A stretch of 64,000 bases of DNA from Streptomyces sp. NBC_01197. GTDB lineage: Bacteria; Actinomycetota; Actinomycetes; Streptomycetales; Streptomycetaceae. A program made the position numbers and the translations under genes. The notes beneath the pieces are model-generated. The model saw nothing but the letters and a program-made list of their open reading frames with translations, was not told the DNA's origin and did not search any database. The stretch is taken from contig NZ_CP108569.1 in the NCBI RefSeq assembly GCF_036010505.1, positions 2,358,001 to 2,422,000 on the forward strand, in the 5' to 3' direction. Positions 26,081-34,510 of this stretch are shown piece by piece; the first letter of the stretch is position 1; every line of letters starts with the position of its first letter.

Positions 26081-27471
26081 CGGTGGCTCTTCGTGTAACT
26101 GGCGCGGATCCGGGCGGTCTCGATGTCGAACCGTCTGATGCGGGCGTGCAGCTCCACCTCACCGTCCGCACCGGGCTCGACCAGTTTCTCCAGGTGCCCC
26201 CGCATGGCGTCGTCGCCGACCTCCACTGCGAGCTGCCAGGCCCGGCCGAGGGCCCGGCGTGCGGCCCCGTGGTCATGGGCGCGCAGCGCGGCGCAGCCCT
26301 CCTCGAAGTACCGGACCAGGTCCTCCTGGTGCAGGAAGTGGCCGACGTGGGGGTGCACCCTGCTGTACAGGCCGTGGTCGCCCGACCAGCGGACCACCAC
26401 GGGCCGGGACGGCGGCAGTCCGACCGGTGGCCGGGCAGCGGCGTCCCGTACCAGCTCCACCTCGGTGAGCATCAGCTCCGCGCCCTCGGCCCCGGCGGTG
26501 TGCCGGGCGCTGAGCGAGAGCAGGTACGAGCGGGTCTCGTCGCCCCAGGGTTCGGTGGCGAACTCCCGCAGGAACTCGGTCTCCTCCACCGGCCGCAGCG
26601 TCCGCCGCGTCGGGTGGACCTGTGCGATGGAGCGCAGTTCGGCGTTGTCACTGCGGTAGAGCCGCAGCCGCAGTCCGGTGAGGTCGCGCTCCGCCGCCTG
26701 TCTGGTGAGGTCGTGCAGCCTGGCGGGGAGCGGGCCGGTCGGGTCGGTCTCCTCGAAGGCGTGCGCCGTGCCGTTGAGGCCGGTGGTGATCAGGAGCAGC
26801 TCACCGGTGTCCCAGCCGTCGCCGATGCCGATCGCGTCGCAGGTGAACTGCCCGGCGCAGTCCGCGATGGCGGCGGTCAGCTCCTCGCGGGACTCGTAGC
26901 CCGGTTCGTTCCTGCCGTCGGTGAGCAGCAGGGCGTGGCGTACGAAGTCGGCGCCGCCGCCGGGGAGTCCGGCGAAGAGCTCCCGGGCCCGCCCCAGCCA
27001 GCTGCCGATCGCGGTGCCGCCGCCCGGGTGGCAGGCGCGCAGGGCGTCCTCCGCCGCCCGCCGGCTCATGTCGTCTGCGACAGCGAGGGTGCGCCCGCCG
27101 GGCGGCTGCTCCGGGTAGACGGTGGCGGGCCGGTCGCGGCCCGCGACGACCGCGAAGTACGCGCCGTCGGGCACGGCGTGTACGGCGGCGGCCGCCGCGT
27201 TCCTGGCGGTCGCCATCCGGGTGGGCGGGTTCACCATCGACGACGAGTGGTCGATGAGGAACACCACTGCGTGGCGGGGTCCCTGGTCGGGCGCCGCCGC
27301 CCGCCGGGTGTCCGGAGCGGCCGGGCGCCGGACGGTCACGGTGACGACGGCGTACATCCGCGCCTCCTGTCCCGGGTCCGGCACCGGCAGTTCGGGGACC
27401 TGGCTCACTTCGAGGAAGACCGCGGGCTCAGCCGGTCCCGGATGCGCTGCCGGTGTGCCTTCCCCAGCCAT
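26077..27471 (-). CDS. VWA-domain protein with complete MIDAS
   Basis: The 464-residue product starts at ATG 27471 with GGAGG at good spacing, so the start is firm although it lies 67 bp inside the kinase gene. The VWA fold (about 66-220) has an intact metal site: Asp74-x-Ser76-x-Ser78 (DHSSSM), Thr153 in GGGTAIGSW and Asp185 in LLLTDGRNE. A beta-rich middle and a C-terminal helical region with FLHQEDLVRYFEEGCAALRAHDHG follow. No signal peptide or membrane anchor, so it is probably a cytoplasmic adaptor binding a partner through the metal site. It lies between the kinase and the GlnX-like gene. Confidence 0.88.
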   Translation of the reverse strand: MAGEGTPAAHPGPAEPAVFLEVSQVPELPVPDPGQEARMYAVVTVTVRRPAAPDTRRAAAPDQGPRHAVVFLIDHSSSMVNPPTRMATARNAAAAAVHAVPDGAYFAVVAGRDRPATVYPEQPPGGRTLAVADDMSRRAAEDALRACHPGGGTAIGSWLGRARELFAGLPGGGADFVRHALLLTDGRNEPGYESREELTAAIADCAGQFTCDAIGIGDGWDTGELLLITTGLNGTAHAFEETDPTGPLPARLHDLTRQAAERDLTGLRLRLYRSDNAELRSIAQVHPTRRTLRPVEETEFLREFATEPWGDETRSYLLSLSARHTAGAEGAELMLTEVELVRDAAARPPVGLPPSRPVVVRWSGDHGLYSRVHPHVGHFLHQEDLVRYFEEGCAALRAHDHGAARRALGRAWQLAVEVGDDAMRGHLEKLVEPGADGEVELHARIRRFDIETARIRASYTKSHR

Positions 27472-29825
27472 GGGTGCCTCCTGTCGTGGCGGAAGCCCAG
27501 CGGGCGGACGCTGTTGGCCCGGTCGATGAGGGCTTCCGCGATCTCGTTGCTGTCCGGCAGGTCGGAGCGCCTGGCCTGGTCGGCGAGGCCGCGGTAGAGC
27601 AGGGAGAGCATCTCGGCCAGCTCCTGGGGGCTCTCCGGGGCCGTCAGGCGGCTGTCGAGCTGCGCCGTGAACTCGGCCGGCGTCCGGTGCGGGACGCGGG
27701 CCAACACCGTCTCCCAGAGCTCCGTCTCCAGGCGTTGGCGGGCCCGGTGGTCGGTCAGGCCGTGCTCGTGGAAGAGCGGTCCGAGCCGGTGCAGGGCGTC
27801 TTTGAGCGCGTCGTCGTCGGGTGGCGAGTTCCGGGCCCGGGCCGCCTTGATCCGGACGATGGCGGTCCGGGCCGCGGTCAGATGGCGCGAGTGCGCCGGG
27901 ACGAGTTCCAGCGCGGCCAGGGCACCGGCCAGCCCCTCGCCCCGGTCGGCACGGGTGGCCGGGCTGCCGGTGGCGGCCACGGTGGCGGTGGCGGGCGCGG
28001 TACGGGAGTCATCCGCCGTACCGATGCCGTCCGCCGTACCGGTGCCGCCCTCCGTGCCGGTGCCCCCCGCCGCCGCGTCGTTCGCCGCGGCCAGCAGTAC
28101 CCGGGCGCACCCGAAGGCCGCGCCGCCGAGGGAGTGGTTGCGGCGGCGGACCGCGTCGTAGAGCCGCAGCGCCTGCGGCCACTCCCGCCGGCGCTCCGCG
28201 CAGTAGCCGAGCGCGATCTTGGGCGCGTACTCGCCGGGGATCGCGTCGTAGATGGCGTCGAACCGCAGGCCCGCGCCGTCGGTGTTCCCCGCCGCGAGCG
28301 CCAGCAGGCCCAGATGCCAGTCGATCCGCCAGTCGTACGGGGCCCAGCCCGGGGTGATGGAGCGCCGGGCCCGGCTGATCTCCGCGTACGCCCGCCTCAG
28401 CGGCCGGGTGTCGTCGGCTGCGACCGCCAGCGCCAGGTACAGCCGGCAGCGCAGCAGATGGAGTTCGGCCGAAGGTTCCCAGCCGCTGGTGCGCTGGAGC
28501 AGCGCGGTCGCGTCGTCCTCGGCGAGCCGGCCGAGCCGGGGCGCGTTCCGGTCGTGCGGGTCGGGCTTCGGTACGGGCAGCCCGCAGGCCATCTCGCCCG
28601 GTTCCGGCGGCACCGGGCCGAGGGGGGCCGGGGGTGCGCCGTTCGCCCAGTGGCCGAGCGGGGGCGGTGAGCCGATCGCGCCGTCGAGGGCGTGGGCGGA
28701 CTGGACGAAGACGGGGGACGGCTCGAAGGACTCCTGGGAGGTACGGAGGGAGCGCAGTTCGCGCAGCACCCCGCGGAGCTGGAGCGCCATCTCGTCGGCG
28801 GTGGCGAATCTGGCCCTGCGGTCGGCGTGGGTGGCGCGGTCCAGCGCCCTGCGCAGGGACTCGGGCCCCAGCCCCCGCGCGGGCGGCGCGGCGGCGCTGA
28901 GTTCGCGCAGGGTCACGCCGAGGCTGAACAGGTCGTCCTGGAAGCGGGATTCCCCGTCCGGGCCGACGCCCGGCGCGAAGTAGCCGGGGGTGACCGGCCC
29001 CTCGGCCCGCTCCTGACGGACGCTCCCCACGTCGACGATCTTTATCTCGGTGCCGCAGTGCATGACGTTGTGCGGCTTGAGATCGCCGTACACCTTGCCC
29101 TTCTGCTGATGGAGGTAGCTGAGGGCGTTCAGGATGCGGATGCCGTAGCCGAGCACGAACTCGTGGAAGCGCACTCCGCCGAAGGCGTCCGGATCGTTGA
29201 CGACCCGGACTCTGACCTCCTCCAGGGTCAGCCCGCTGGCGTATTCGAGCACCAGGAACTCGCCCGCGGGGTCGTGGCTGCCGTAGTTGAACACCCGGAT
29301 GAGATCGGGGTGGTTGAGGGCGACGAGCTCCTGGCGTTCGCTGCGCATCGCCTTCTCGTTGAGCCTGATGTCCTCGCGGCGCGCGCTGGGAGGGCCCCCG
29401 TCGTTCCCGTCGTGCTGCTGGTGCAGGAACTTGACCGCCACGGGGCGGTTCTCCAGCCGGGTGTCCTCGGCGAGATGCACTTCGCCCATGCCTCCGTACC
29501 CGATGCTCCTGATCAGCCGGTACTGCCCGGCCAGCATCCGGCCGGGGCCGAGGCCCAGCCTCCGCAGCCGGCCGGTGTCGTACGGGACGGCCACCGTGGC
29601 CACGGGCCGCACCTCGGGGAGTACCAGCGGGTCGTGGTCCTTCTCCGGGGGCGGGAGCAGCACAGCGGCGGCGGCCGGAGCCGCGGGCTGCTCCCGGCGC
29701 GGGCCGGGCGGCCGGGCGCCTCCGGCGTGGTGGCCGGTCGCGGAGTCGACGCGTCTGCCGCTGCGCTGGCAGTAGCCGGCGGGGGTGATCCGGCTGCCGC
29801 AGCCGGGGTGGGGGCACGGGGTCAA
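27405..29825 (-). CDS. PknG-like Ser/Thr protein kinase with TPR tail
   Basis: The 806-residue product starts at TTG 29825, overlapping the protease gene stop (TTGA) behind GGAGAGGAG. The N-terminus is a zinc-ribbon-like knuckle (Cys4, Cys9, Cys19) whose fourth ligand is Ser22. The kinase domain (about 103-360) has the glycine loop IGYGGMGEV, Lys132 in VAVKF and catalytic Asp248 in VYGDLKPHN. Its magnesium motif is DVG at 265, not DFG. PknG-type kinases likewise lack the usual HRD Arg and DFG. A helical TPR-like tail (LGLLALAAGNTDGAG, EWPQALRLYDAV) fills the last 350 residues, with a Gly/Thr repeat insertion. Its substrate is unknown; GarA is not in the window. Confidence 0.88.
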   Translation of the reverse strand: MTPCPHPGCGSRITPAGYCQRSGRRVDSATGHHAGGARPPGPRREQPAAPAAAAVLLPPPEKDHDPLVLPEVRPVATVAVPYDTGRLRRLGLGPGRMLAGQYRLIRSIGYGGMGEVHLAEDTRLENRPVAVKFLHQQHDGNDGGPPSARREDIRLNEKAMRSERQELVALNHPDLIRVFNYGSHDPAGEFLVLEYASGLTLEEVRVRVVNDPDAFGGVRFHEFVLGYGIRILNALSYLHQQKGKVYGDLKPHNVMHCGTEIKIVDVGSVRQERAEGPVTPGYFAPGVGPDGESRFQDDLFSLGVTLRELSAAAPPARGLGPESLRRALDRATHADRRARFATADEMALQLRGVLRELRSLRTSQESFEPSPVFVQSAHALDGAIGSPPPLGHWANGAPPAPLGPVPPEPGEMACGLPVPKPDPHDRNAPRLGRLAEDDATALLQRTSGWEPSAELHLLRCRLYLALAVAADDTRPLRRAYAEISRARRSITPGWAPYDWRIDWHLGLLALAAGNTDGAGLRFDAIYDAIPGEYAPKIALGYCAERRREWPQALRLYDAVRRRNHSLGGAAFGCARVLLAAANDAAAGGTGTEGGTGTADGIGTADDSRTAPATATVAATGSPATRADRGEGLAGALAALELVPAHSRHLTAARTAIVRIKAARARNSPPDDDALKDALHRLGPLFHEHGLTDHRARQRLETELWETVLARVPHRTPAEFTAQLDSRLTAPESPQELAEMLSLLYRGLADQARRSDLPDSNEIAEALIDRANSVRPLGFRHDRRHPWLGKAHRQRIRDRLSPRSSSK

Positions 29826-31561
29826 CGGGTCCGCTCCTCTCCGGCGGCCGCGGTGCCGTTGTCGGCGTCCCGCCGCTGAAGGGCCTCTTCCGGGCCGGGG
29901 CCGCCGTCCAGCCGCGCGTGCACGGTCGTCACGAACGCCGCCACCGCCCGCTCCACGTCGTCGAGGCTGCTCGGCCCCTCCGTCAGCAGCTGCTGCGCCC
30001 GCCGGTACTGGTCCACCGCCACGGCATCCTCGGCCCGCTGGTGGTCGGCGAGCCGGGCCTGCCCCGCGGCGAGCAGACCGCGCAGGTCCAGCATCCGGTC
30101 GAGGGCGGCGCGCAGCCGCTGTTCGACGTCTTCGGCCCGCAGCAGCGCGCTCAGTACGGACTGTTCGGCGTACGACAGCATCTGCAGCAGCGCGGCCACT
30201 CCCGCCTCGCCCTCCGCGGGCGCCACCTCCTGCGCCTGTGTCCGCTCCAGTTCGGCCGCGAGCTGCGTCGTCCACAGCTGGGCCCGGGCGCCGTGCCGTG
30301 CGGGCGGTGCCGGCAGCCCGGTGACGCGCGGCTCCAGCCTCCGGATCAGGTCCCTGATGGTGCGCTCGGTGCCGGAGAGCCTGTCCGCACGGTCCGTCAG
30401 CCGCTCAAGCCACTGCGCTGCGCGTCCGGCGGGCAGCAGCTCACCGGTCAGTACGGGGGCCGGGCCGTGCAGTACGAGCAGGAGCCTGGACCCGCGGTCC
30501 GTCAGCCGGCGCAGCAGCCCGGCCGTCTCGCCGGGGTCCGCGGCCGCCCGGTCGGGCAGCGAGACGACGACGGAGGTCAACTGCCGTGGTGGCTGCGGGT
30601 CCAGGTCCTGGGCGAGCTGCTCCCGGGAGCGCCCGGCCGCGGCCACCGCCAGGCTGATGCTGCCGCGGCGCGGGACCGCGGGACCGCCGGGCCGGCTGCT
30701 CGCCGTGGCCGAGAGCCCGGGTGACCGCTCCCGGTCGGCCAGGCCCAGGGTCGTCCGGAGCGCGACGTCGGCCTCCTTGTCGTCCTCGCGCAGGAAGACG
30801 GTCTCGATGTCCCAGCTGTCGTCGTCACCGTTCAGCCAGCAGGTCAGGGTCTGCTGGAGGCCCAGCGGGCGGCCGGTGCGCTGGTCTCCCGGTGCCACCG
30901 ACAGCCGGGGCGGAATGACCTGCGGACCTGTCATGTGGTGTTCCGCGACGAGCCGGAGATGGCCGGCGATGGTCGCGGCCGGGATCATATAGAAGTGGAA
31001 GAACGGGCTCCGGTCCGCCGGGGTGTCGTACACCGCGACCATGATCCCGAGCAGCCGGCCGGTCCCGGCCTCGGTGACTCCGGCGCCGCTGAAACCGCGC
31101 GGGTCCGGGTCGTGGAAGTCGACCGGGTTGATCTGCACCCACTCGTCGCCGTGGCCCCCGGGCCCCTTGAGCACGGCGTCCACCCAGAGCCCGCCCGAGC
31201 GGTGCCTGGGAAACCCGTCCACCGTCACCCGGGTGTCGTACGGGGCGGGGTCGCGGTGGAGTACGGCCGTGGAGGTCACCGGGGCGGGCTCGGTGAGCCG
31301 CAGCAGCGCCAGATCCCCTTCGTCGCGCCCGTACCGCTCCACCCAGTGGCCTTCGACCACCCGCGCCGAGCGCGACACGCCGTTCGGCTCACCGCCCAGG
31401 ACCGGGAACTCGACCCGTACCGGCTCGGTGGGGCCCGGCACCACATGGGCACAGGTCAGCACCAGGTCCCGGCCGAGCAGGACTCCGGCACCGAGCACCT
31501 CCCCCGGCTCGCCCCCGGGCAGCTCCGCACGTAATCGCAGCCGCCAACTCTGTTGATCCAT
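29822..31561 (-). CDS. Trypsin-like serine protease with C-terminal signalling region
   Basis: The 579-residue product starts MDQQSWRLRLRA at ATG 31561; ATG 31594 is an in-frame alternative. The chymotrypsin-fold domain (about 15-230) has the full triad: His39 in TCAHVV, Asp83 in DLALLRL and Ser158 in RGFSGAG. No signal peptide, so it is a cytoplasmic protease. Residues about 250-579 include a Rossmann-like strand pair (SVVVSLPD, LLLVLHGP) and helical regions. Codon 10 is TTA (31532-31534), so translation should need the bldA tRNA. It is first in the operon, ends in a TTGA overlap with the kinase and is divergent from trypco2. Confidence 0.88.
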   Translation of the reverse strand: MDQQSWRLRLRAELPGGEPGEVLGAGVLLGRDLVLTCAHVVPGPTEPVRVEFPVLGGEPNGVSRSARVVEGHWVERYGRDEGDLALLRLTEPAPVTSTAVLHRDPAPYDTRVTVDGFPRHRSGGLWVDAVLKGPGGHGDEWVQINPVDFHDPDPRGFSGAGVTEAGTGRLLGIMVAVYDTPADRSPFFHFYMIPAATIAGHLRLVAEHHMTGPQVIPPRLSVAPGDQRTGRPLGLQQTLTCWLNGDDDSWDIETVFLREDDKEADVALRTTLGLADRERSPGLSATASSRPGGPAVPRRGSISLAVAAAGRSREQLAQDLDPQPPRQLTSVVVSLPDRAAADPGETAGLLRRLTDRGSRLLLVLHGPAPVLTGELLPAGRAAQWLERLTDRADRLSGTERTIRDLIRRLEPRVTGLPAPPARHGARAQLWTTQLAAELERTQAQEVAPAEGEAGVAALLQMLSYAEQSVLSALLRAEDVEQRLRAALDRMLDLRGLLAAGQARLADHQRAEDAVAVDQYRRAQQLLTEGPSSLDDVERAVAAFVTTVHARLDGGPGPEEALQRRDADNGTAAAGEERTR

Positions 31562-31653
31562 AAGCGCGTTGAATCCTATCGGCTCCCCCTCCATGCTTCC
31601 CCAGAGTAGGGGCAGGGCGCGACAATGGGACCCGGGCTGCACAAGGGGGAGCA

Positions 31654-31980
31654 ATGAATGACGGGACCGGAGCCGCACCAGTGGCGGGGCTGGCGGACCT
31701 GATCAGCCAGGTCAGGTCCGAGCTGGCGGAGGCGCAGCGCCGGATCGGGGACAGCACGCTGCGCCTGAGCGTGGAGCGGGTGACGCTGGAGATCGCGGTG
31801 CAGGTGAGCCGGGAGGCCGGCGGCGAGGGGAAGCTGCGGATCGGTGTGGTCACCGTGGGCGGCAGCGGGTCGGTGACCCGTGACAACACCCACCACATCA
31901 AGGTCGAACTGCAGCCCCGCAACGAGGACGACACCCCGGGCTGGATCCCGGTGGGCCGCCAGGGCCACCAAGGCCACTGA
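31654..31980 (+). CDS. Trypco2 family protein (trypsin-co-occurring domain 2)
   Basis: The 108-residue product starts at ATG 31654 behind GGGGGAG. It has the compact domain seen in trypco2 proteins: an N-terminal helix (LADLISQVRSELAEAQRRIG), then beta strands LRLSVERVTLEIAVQV and KLRIGVVTVGGSG, and the HHIKVELQP end. Such proteins are encoded beside trypsin-like proteases in predicted actinobacterial signalling or conflict systems. Here the protease gene is divergent, with 92 bp between starts. The domain probably binds the protease or relays a signal. No catalytic residues are evident. Confidence 0.85.
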   Translation: MNDGTGAAPVAGLADLISQVRSELAEAQRRIGDSTLRLSVERVTLEIAVQVSREAGGEGKLRIGVVTVGGSGSVTRDNTHHIKVELQPRNEDDTPGWIPVGRQGHQGH

Positions 31981-32019
31981 CGCCGTCCGTCTGCGGGGCT
32001 GCTCCGTACTCCTGCCAGG

Positions 32020-33057
32020 TCAGGCCAGCGGCTTCGGCAGCGGCTTGCCGTACCAGAGCTCCACCAGCCGGGCCGCGATCGAGATACCGGCCGGGGGCAG
32101 CACATCGCCGGACTCGATCGCCGACCGCAGGTCGTCCCGCGAGAACCAGCGGGCCTCGCTGATCTCCTCGCCGTCCACGGTGATCTCGGACGTCGTGGCC
32201 TGCGCCATGAAGCCGAGCATCAGACTGGACGGGAAGGGCCAGGGCTGGCTGGCGATGTACTGCACCGAGCCGACCGTGACACCCGCCTCCTCGAACACCT
32301 CGCGCCCCACGGCGGCCTCGATGGACTCGCCCGGCTCGACGAAACCGGCGAGCGTGGAGAACCGGCCCTCGGGCCAGTGCACCTGCCGGCCGAGCAGCGC
32401 CCTGTCCTGCTCGTCGGTGACGAGCATGATCACGGCCGGGTCGGTACGCGGGTAGTGCTCAGCCCCGCAGGCCTGACAGCGCCGGATGTGACCGGCGGCG
32501 GCGATGACGGTGCGCTCGCCGCAGCGGGAGCAGAACCGGTGCAGCCGCTGCCAGTTCTCCAGCGCCACCGCGTGCACCAGGAGTCCGGCGTCGAGCGGCG
32601 AGAGCAGCAGCCCCGCCTCGCGCAGCCCGGCCGGCCGGGCGGACTGGTCCATCCGGCCGGGGAGGGTGTCCTTCTGGAGCGCGAAGTACCGGACTCCGTC
32701 CGCGTCCGTGCCGAGGAAGTAGCGGTGCTCCTCGGTGAGGGGGGCCTCGAACGACGGGGTCTTGAGCAGTTCGGTACGGCCGTCGGACGTCTCGTCGATC
32801 AGCGCCTGGCCGCCGGAGACCACGAACACCCGGGTCGTCGGGTGGCTCCAGGCCGCCGCGAGCCACGCCTCGTCGAGGCGGTGGTGGGCGGCCCGGTCGA
32901 CGCCGCTCGGGTCCGTCAGAGCGATCGGCCGGTGCGGATCCGTTGCGGTACTGGCCTCCTCGGAACGGGCCCCGTCGGCAGGGCCGTCGGTGGCCCCGCC
33001 GTCAGTGGTCCCGCCTTCGCTCGCGCGGCCTTCGGTGGCATTGCTGAAGTTGCTCAC
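32020..33057 (-). CDS. nudC: NAD(+)/NADH pyrophosphatase NudC
   Basis: The 345-residue product starts at GTG 33057, preceded by AGGGGGAG; TTG 33069 is an alternative. It has the zinc ribbon FCSRCGERT...RCQACGAEHYPRTDP, the Nudix box GFVEPGES...REVFEEAGV and the NudC signature SQPWPFPSSLM. Together these specify NAD(H) hydrolysis and removal of NAD caps from RNA. The first 40 residues are a Gly/Thr/Glu-rich tail that is longer than in most NudC. It is a cytoplasmic enzyme, read from the minus strand just after the M20 peptidase gene. Confidence 0.95.
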   Translation of the reverse strand: MSNFSNATEGRASEGGTTDGGATDGPADGARSEEASTATDPHRPIALTDPSGVDRAAHHRLDEAWLAAAWSHPTTRVFVVSGGQALIDETSDGRTELLKTPSFEAPLTEEHRYFLGTDADGVRYFALQKDTLPGRMDQSARPAGLREAGLLLSPLDAGLLVHAVALENWQRLHRFCSRCGERTVIAAAGHIRRCQACGAEHYPRTDPAVIMLVTDEQDRALLGRQVHWPEGRFSTLAGFVEPGESIEAAVGREVFEEAGVTVGSVQYIASQPWPFPSSLMLGFMAQATTSEITVDGEEISEARWFSRDDLRSAIESGDVLPPAGISIAARLVELWYGKPLPKPLA

Positions 33058-33105
33058 AGGTGCTTCCAACTCCCCCTCATGACTGGGTGGTTCGGTTCGG
33101 CGTTC

Positions 33106-34500
33106 TCATCGCAGGGCGGCGGCCATATCGCCCCACAGATGGGCGGTGGTCTCCACGCCCTTGAAGAGCAGGCCGAGTTCGACCTTCTCGTTCGGTGCGT
33201 GCCAGCCGTCGGACGGCACGGAGATGCCCAGGAAGAGCACCGGGGCGCCGAGGACGTCCTGGAGATCGGCGGCCGGGCCCGAGCCGCCCTCCCGGGTGAA
33301 GCGGATCTTCTCGTCGAACGCCCGGCCCATGGCCCGTACGACCGACTGGAGCGCCGGGTGGTCCAGCGGGGTCAGACACGGGCGGGTGCCGGCGCTGAAC
33401 GTGATCTTCTGGCGGATCCCCGGCTCCGCCCGGCCGGCCGCCCACTCGGTGACCAGCTTCTCGGTCCGGACCGGGTCCTGTCCCGCGACCAGCCGGAACG
33501 AGAGCTTCACCATGGCCGATGACGGGACGACCGTCTTGCCGCCCGCGCCCTGGTAGCCGCCGCCGATACCGTTGACCTCGGCGGTCGGGCGGGCCCAGAT
33601 CCGCTCCAGCGTGGTGTGGCCCCGCTCACCGGCCGCCGCACGGGACTTGGCGGTACGCAGCCACTCGGCCTCGTCGAAGGGCAGCTCCGCGAAGAGCTCG
33701 CGCTCGGCGTCCGTGAGCTCCGCGACACCGTCGTAGAAACCGGGGACGGTGACGCGCCCGTCGGCGTCGTGCAGCGCGGCGACCAGCCGGGCCGCCGCGG
33801 TGGCCGGGTTCGGGACGGCGCCGCCGAACGAGCCCGAGTGGATGTCCTGGTCGGGGCCGTCGAAGGTGATCTCGCACTCGGCGAGGCCGCGCATTCCGGT
33901 GCAGACGGTCGGGGTCGTCTCGGACCACATACCGGTGTCCGAGACGATCACCACGTCGGCCGCGAAACGCTCGGCCCACTGCTCGACCAGCGCCCTGAAG
34001 TGCGGGGAGCCGGACTCCTCCTCGCCCTCGACGAGGAGCTTGAGGTTGACTGCGGGGGCGGTGCGGCCGGTGGCGGCGAGGTGGGCCCGGACTCCGAGTG
34101 TGTGGAAGAACACCTGGCCCTTGTCGTCGGCCGCGCCCCTGCCGTACATCCGGCCGTCCCTGACGACCGGCTCGAAGGGGTCGGTGTGCCAGCCGTCGCC
34201 GGCCGCCGCGGGCTGGACGTCGTGGTGACCGTAGACGAGGACGGTCGGCGCTTCCGGGTTGTCCGAAGGCCACTCGGCGAAGACCGCGGGGGCGCCGGGC
34301 GTATCGAGGATCTCGGTGACCGGGAAGCCGGTCTCCTTGAGTTTGGCGGCCAGCCAGTCGGCGCTGCGGCGTACATCGGCTGCGTGCTCCGGCTGCGCCG
34401 AGACGGAGGGGATACGCAGCCAGTCGGCCAGGTCTTCGAGGAAGTGCCCTCGGTGCTGGTCTATGTACGTGCGGACGGCGCTGTCCGGGGTGTCGCTCAT
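33106..34500 (-). CDS. M20 family dipeptidase
   Basis: The 464-residue product starts MSDTPDSAVRTY at ATG 34500. Metal-site motifs are in order: VYGHHDVQP with GWHTDPFEP, YGRGAADDKGQ, the catalytic-base segment LVEGEEESGSP, VIVSDTGMW, and a C-terminal His-containing segment (SDGWHAPNEKVEL). A dimerisation domain lies in the middle. Length and motifs match CNDP-like dipeptidases. No signal peptide. It begins 10 bp after adnB and precedes nudC by 48 bp, so the four genes are probably one unit. Confidence 0.93.
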   Translation of the reverse strand: MSDTPDSAVRTYIDQHRGHFLEDLADWLRIPSVSAQPEHAADVRRSADWLAAKLKETGFPVTEILDTPGAPAVFAEWPSDNPEAPTVLVYGHHDVQPAAAGDGWHTDPFEPVVRDGRMYGRGAADDKGQVFFHTLGVRAHLAATGRTAPAVNLKLLVEGEEESGSPHFRALVEQWAERFAADVVIVSDTGMWSETTPTVCTGMRGLAECEITFDGPDQDIHSGSFGGAVPNPATAAARLVAALHDADGRVTVPGFYDGVAELTDAERELFAELPFDEAEWLRTAKSRAAAGERGHTTLERIWARPTAEVNGIGGGYQGAGGKTVVPSSAMVKLSFRLVAGQDPVRTEKLVTEWAAGRAEPGIRQKITFSAGTRPCLTPLDHPALQSVVRAMGRAFDEKIRFTREGGSGPAADLQDVLGAPVLFLGISVPSDGWHAPNEKVELGLLFKGVETTAHLWGDMAAALR

Positions 34501-34510
34501 GCCGTCGAGC

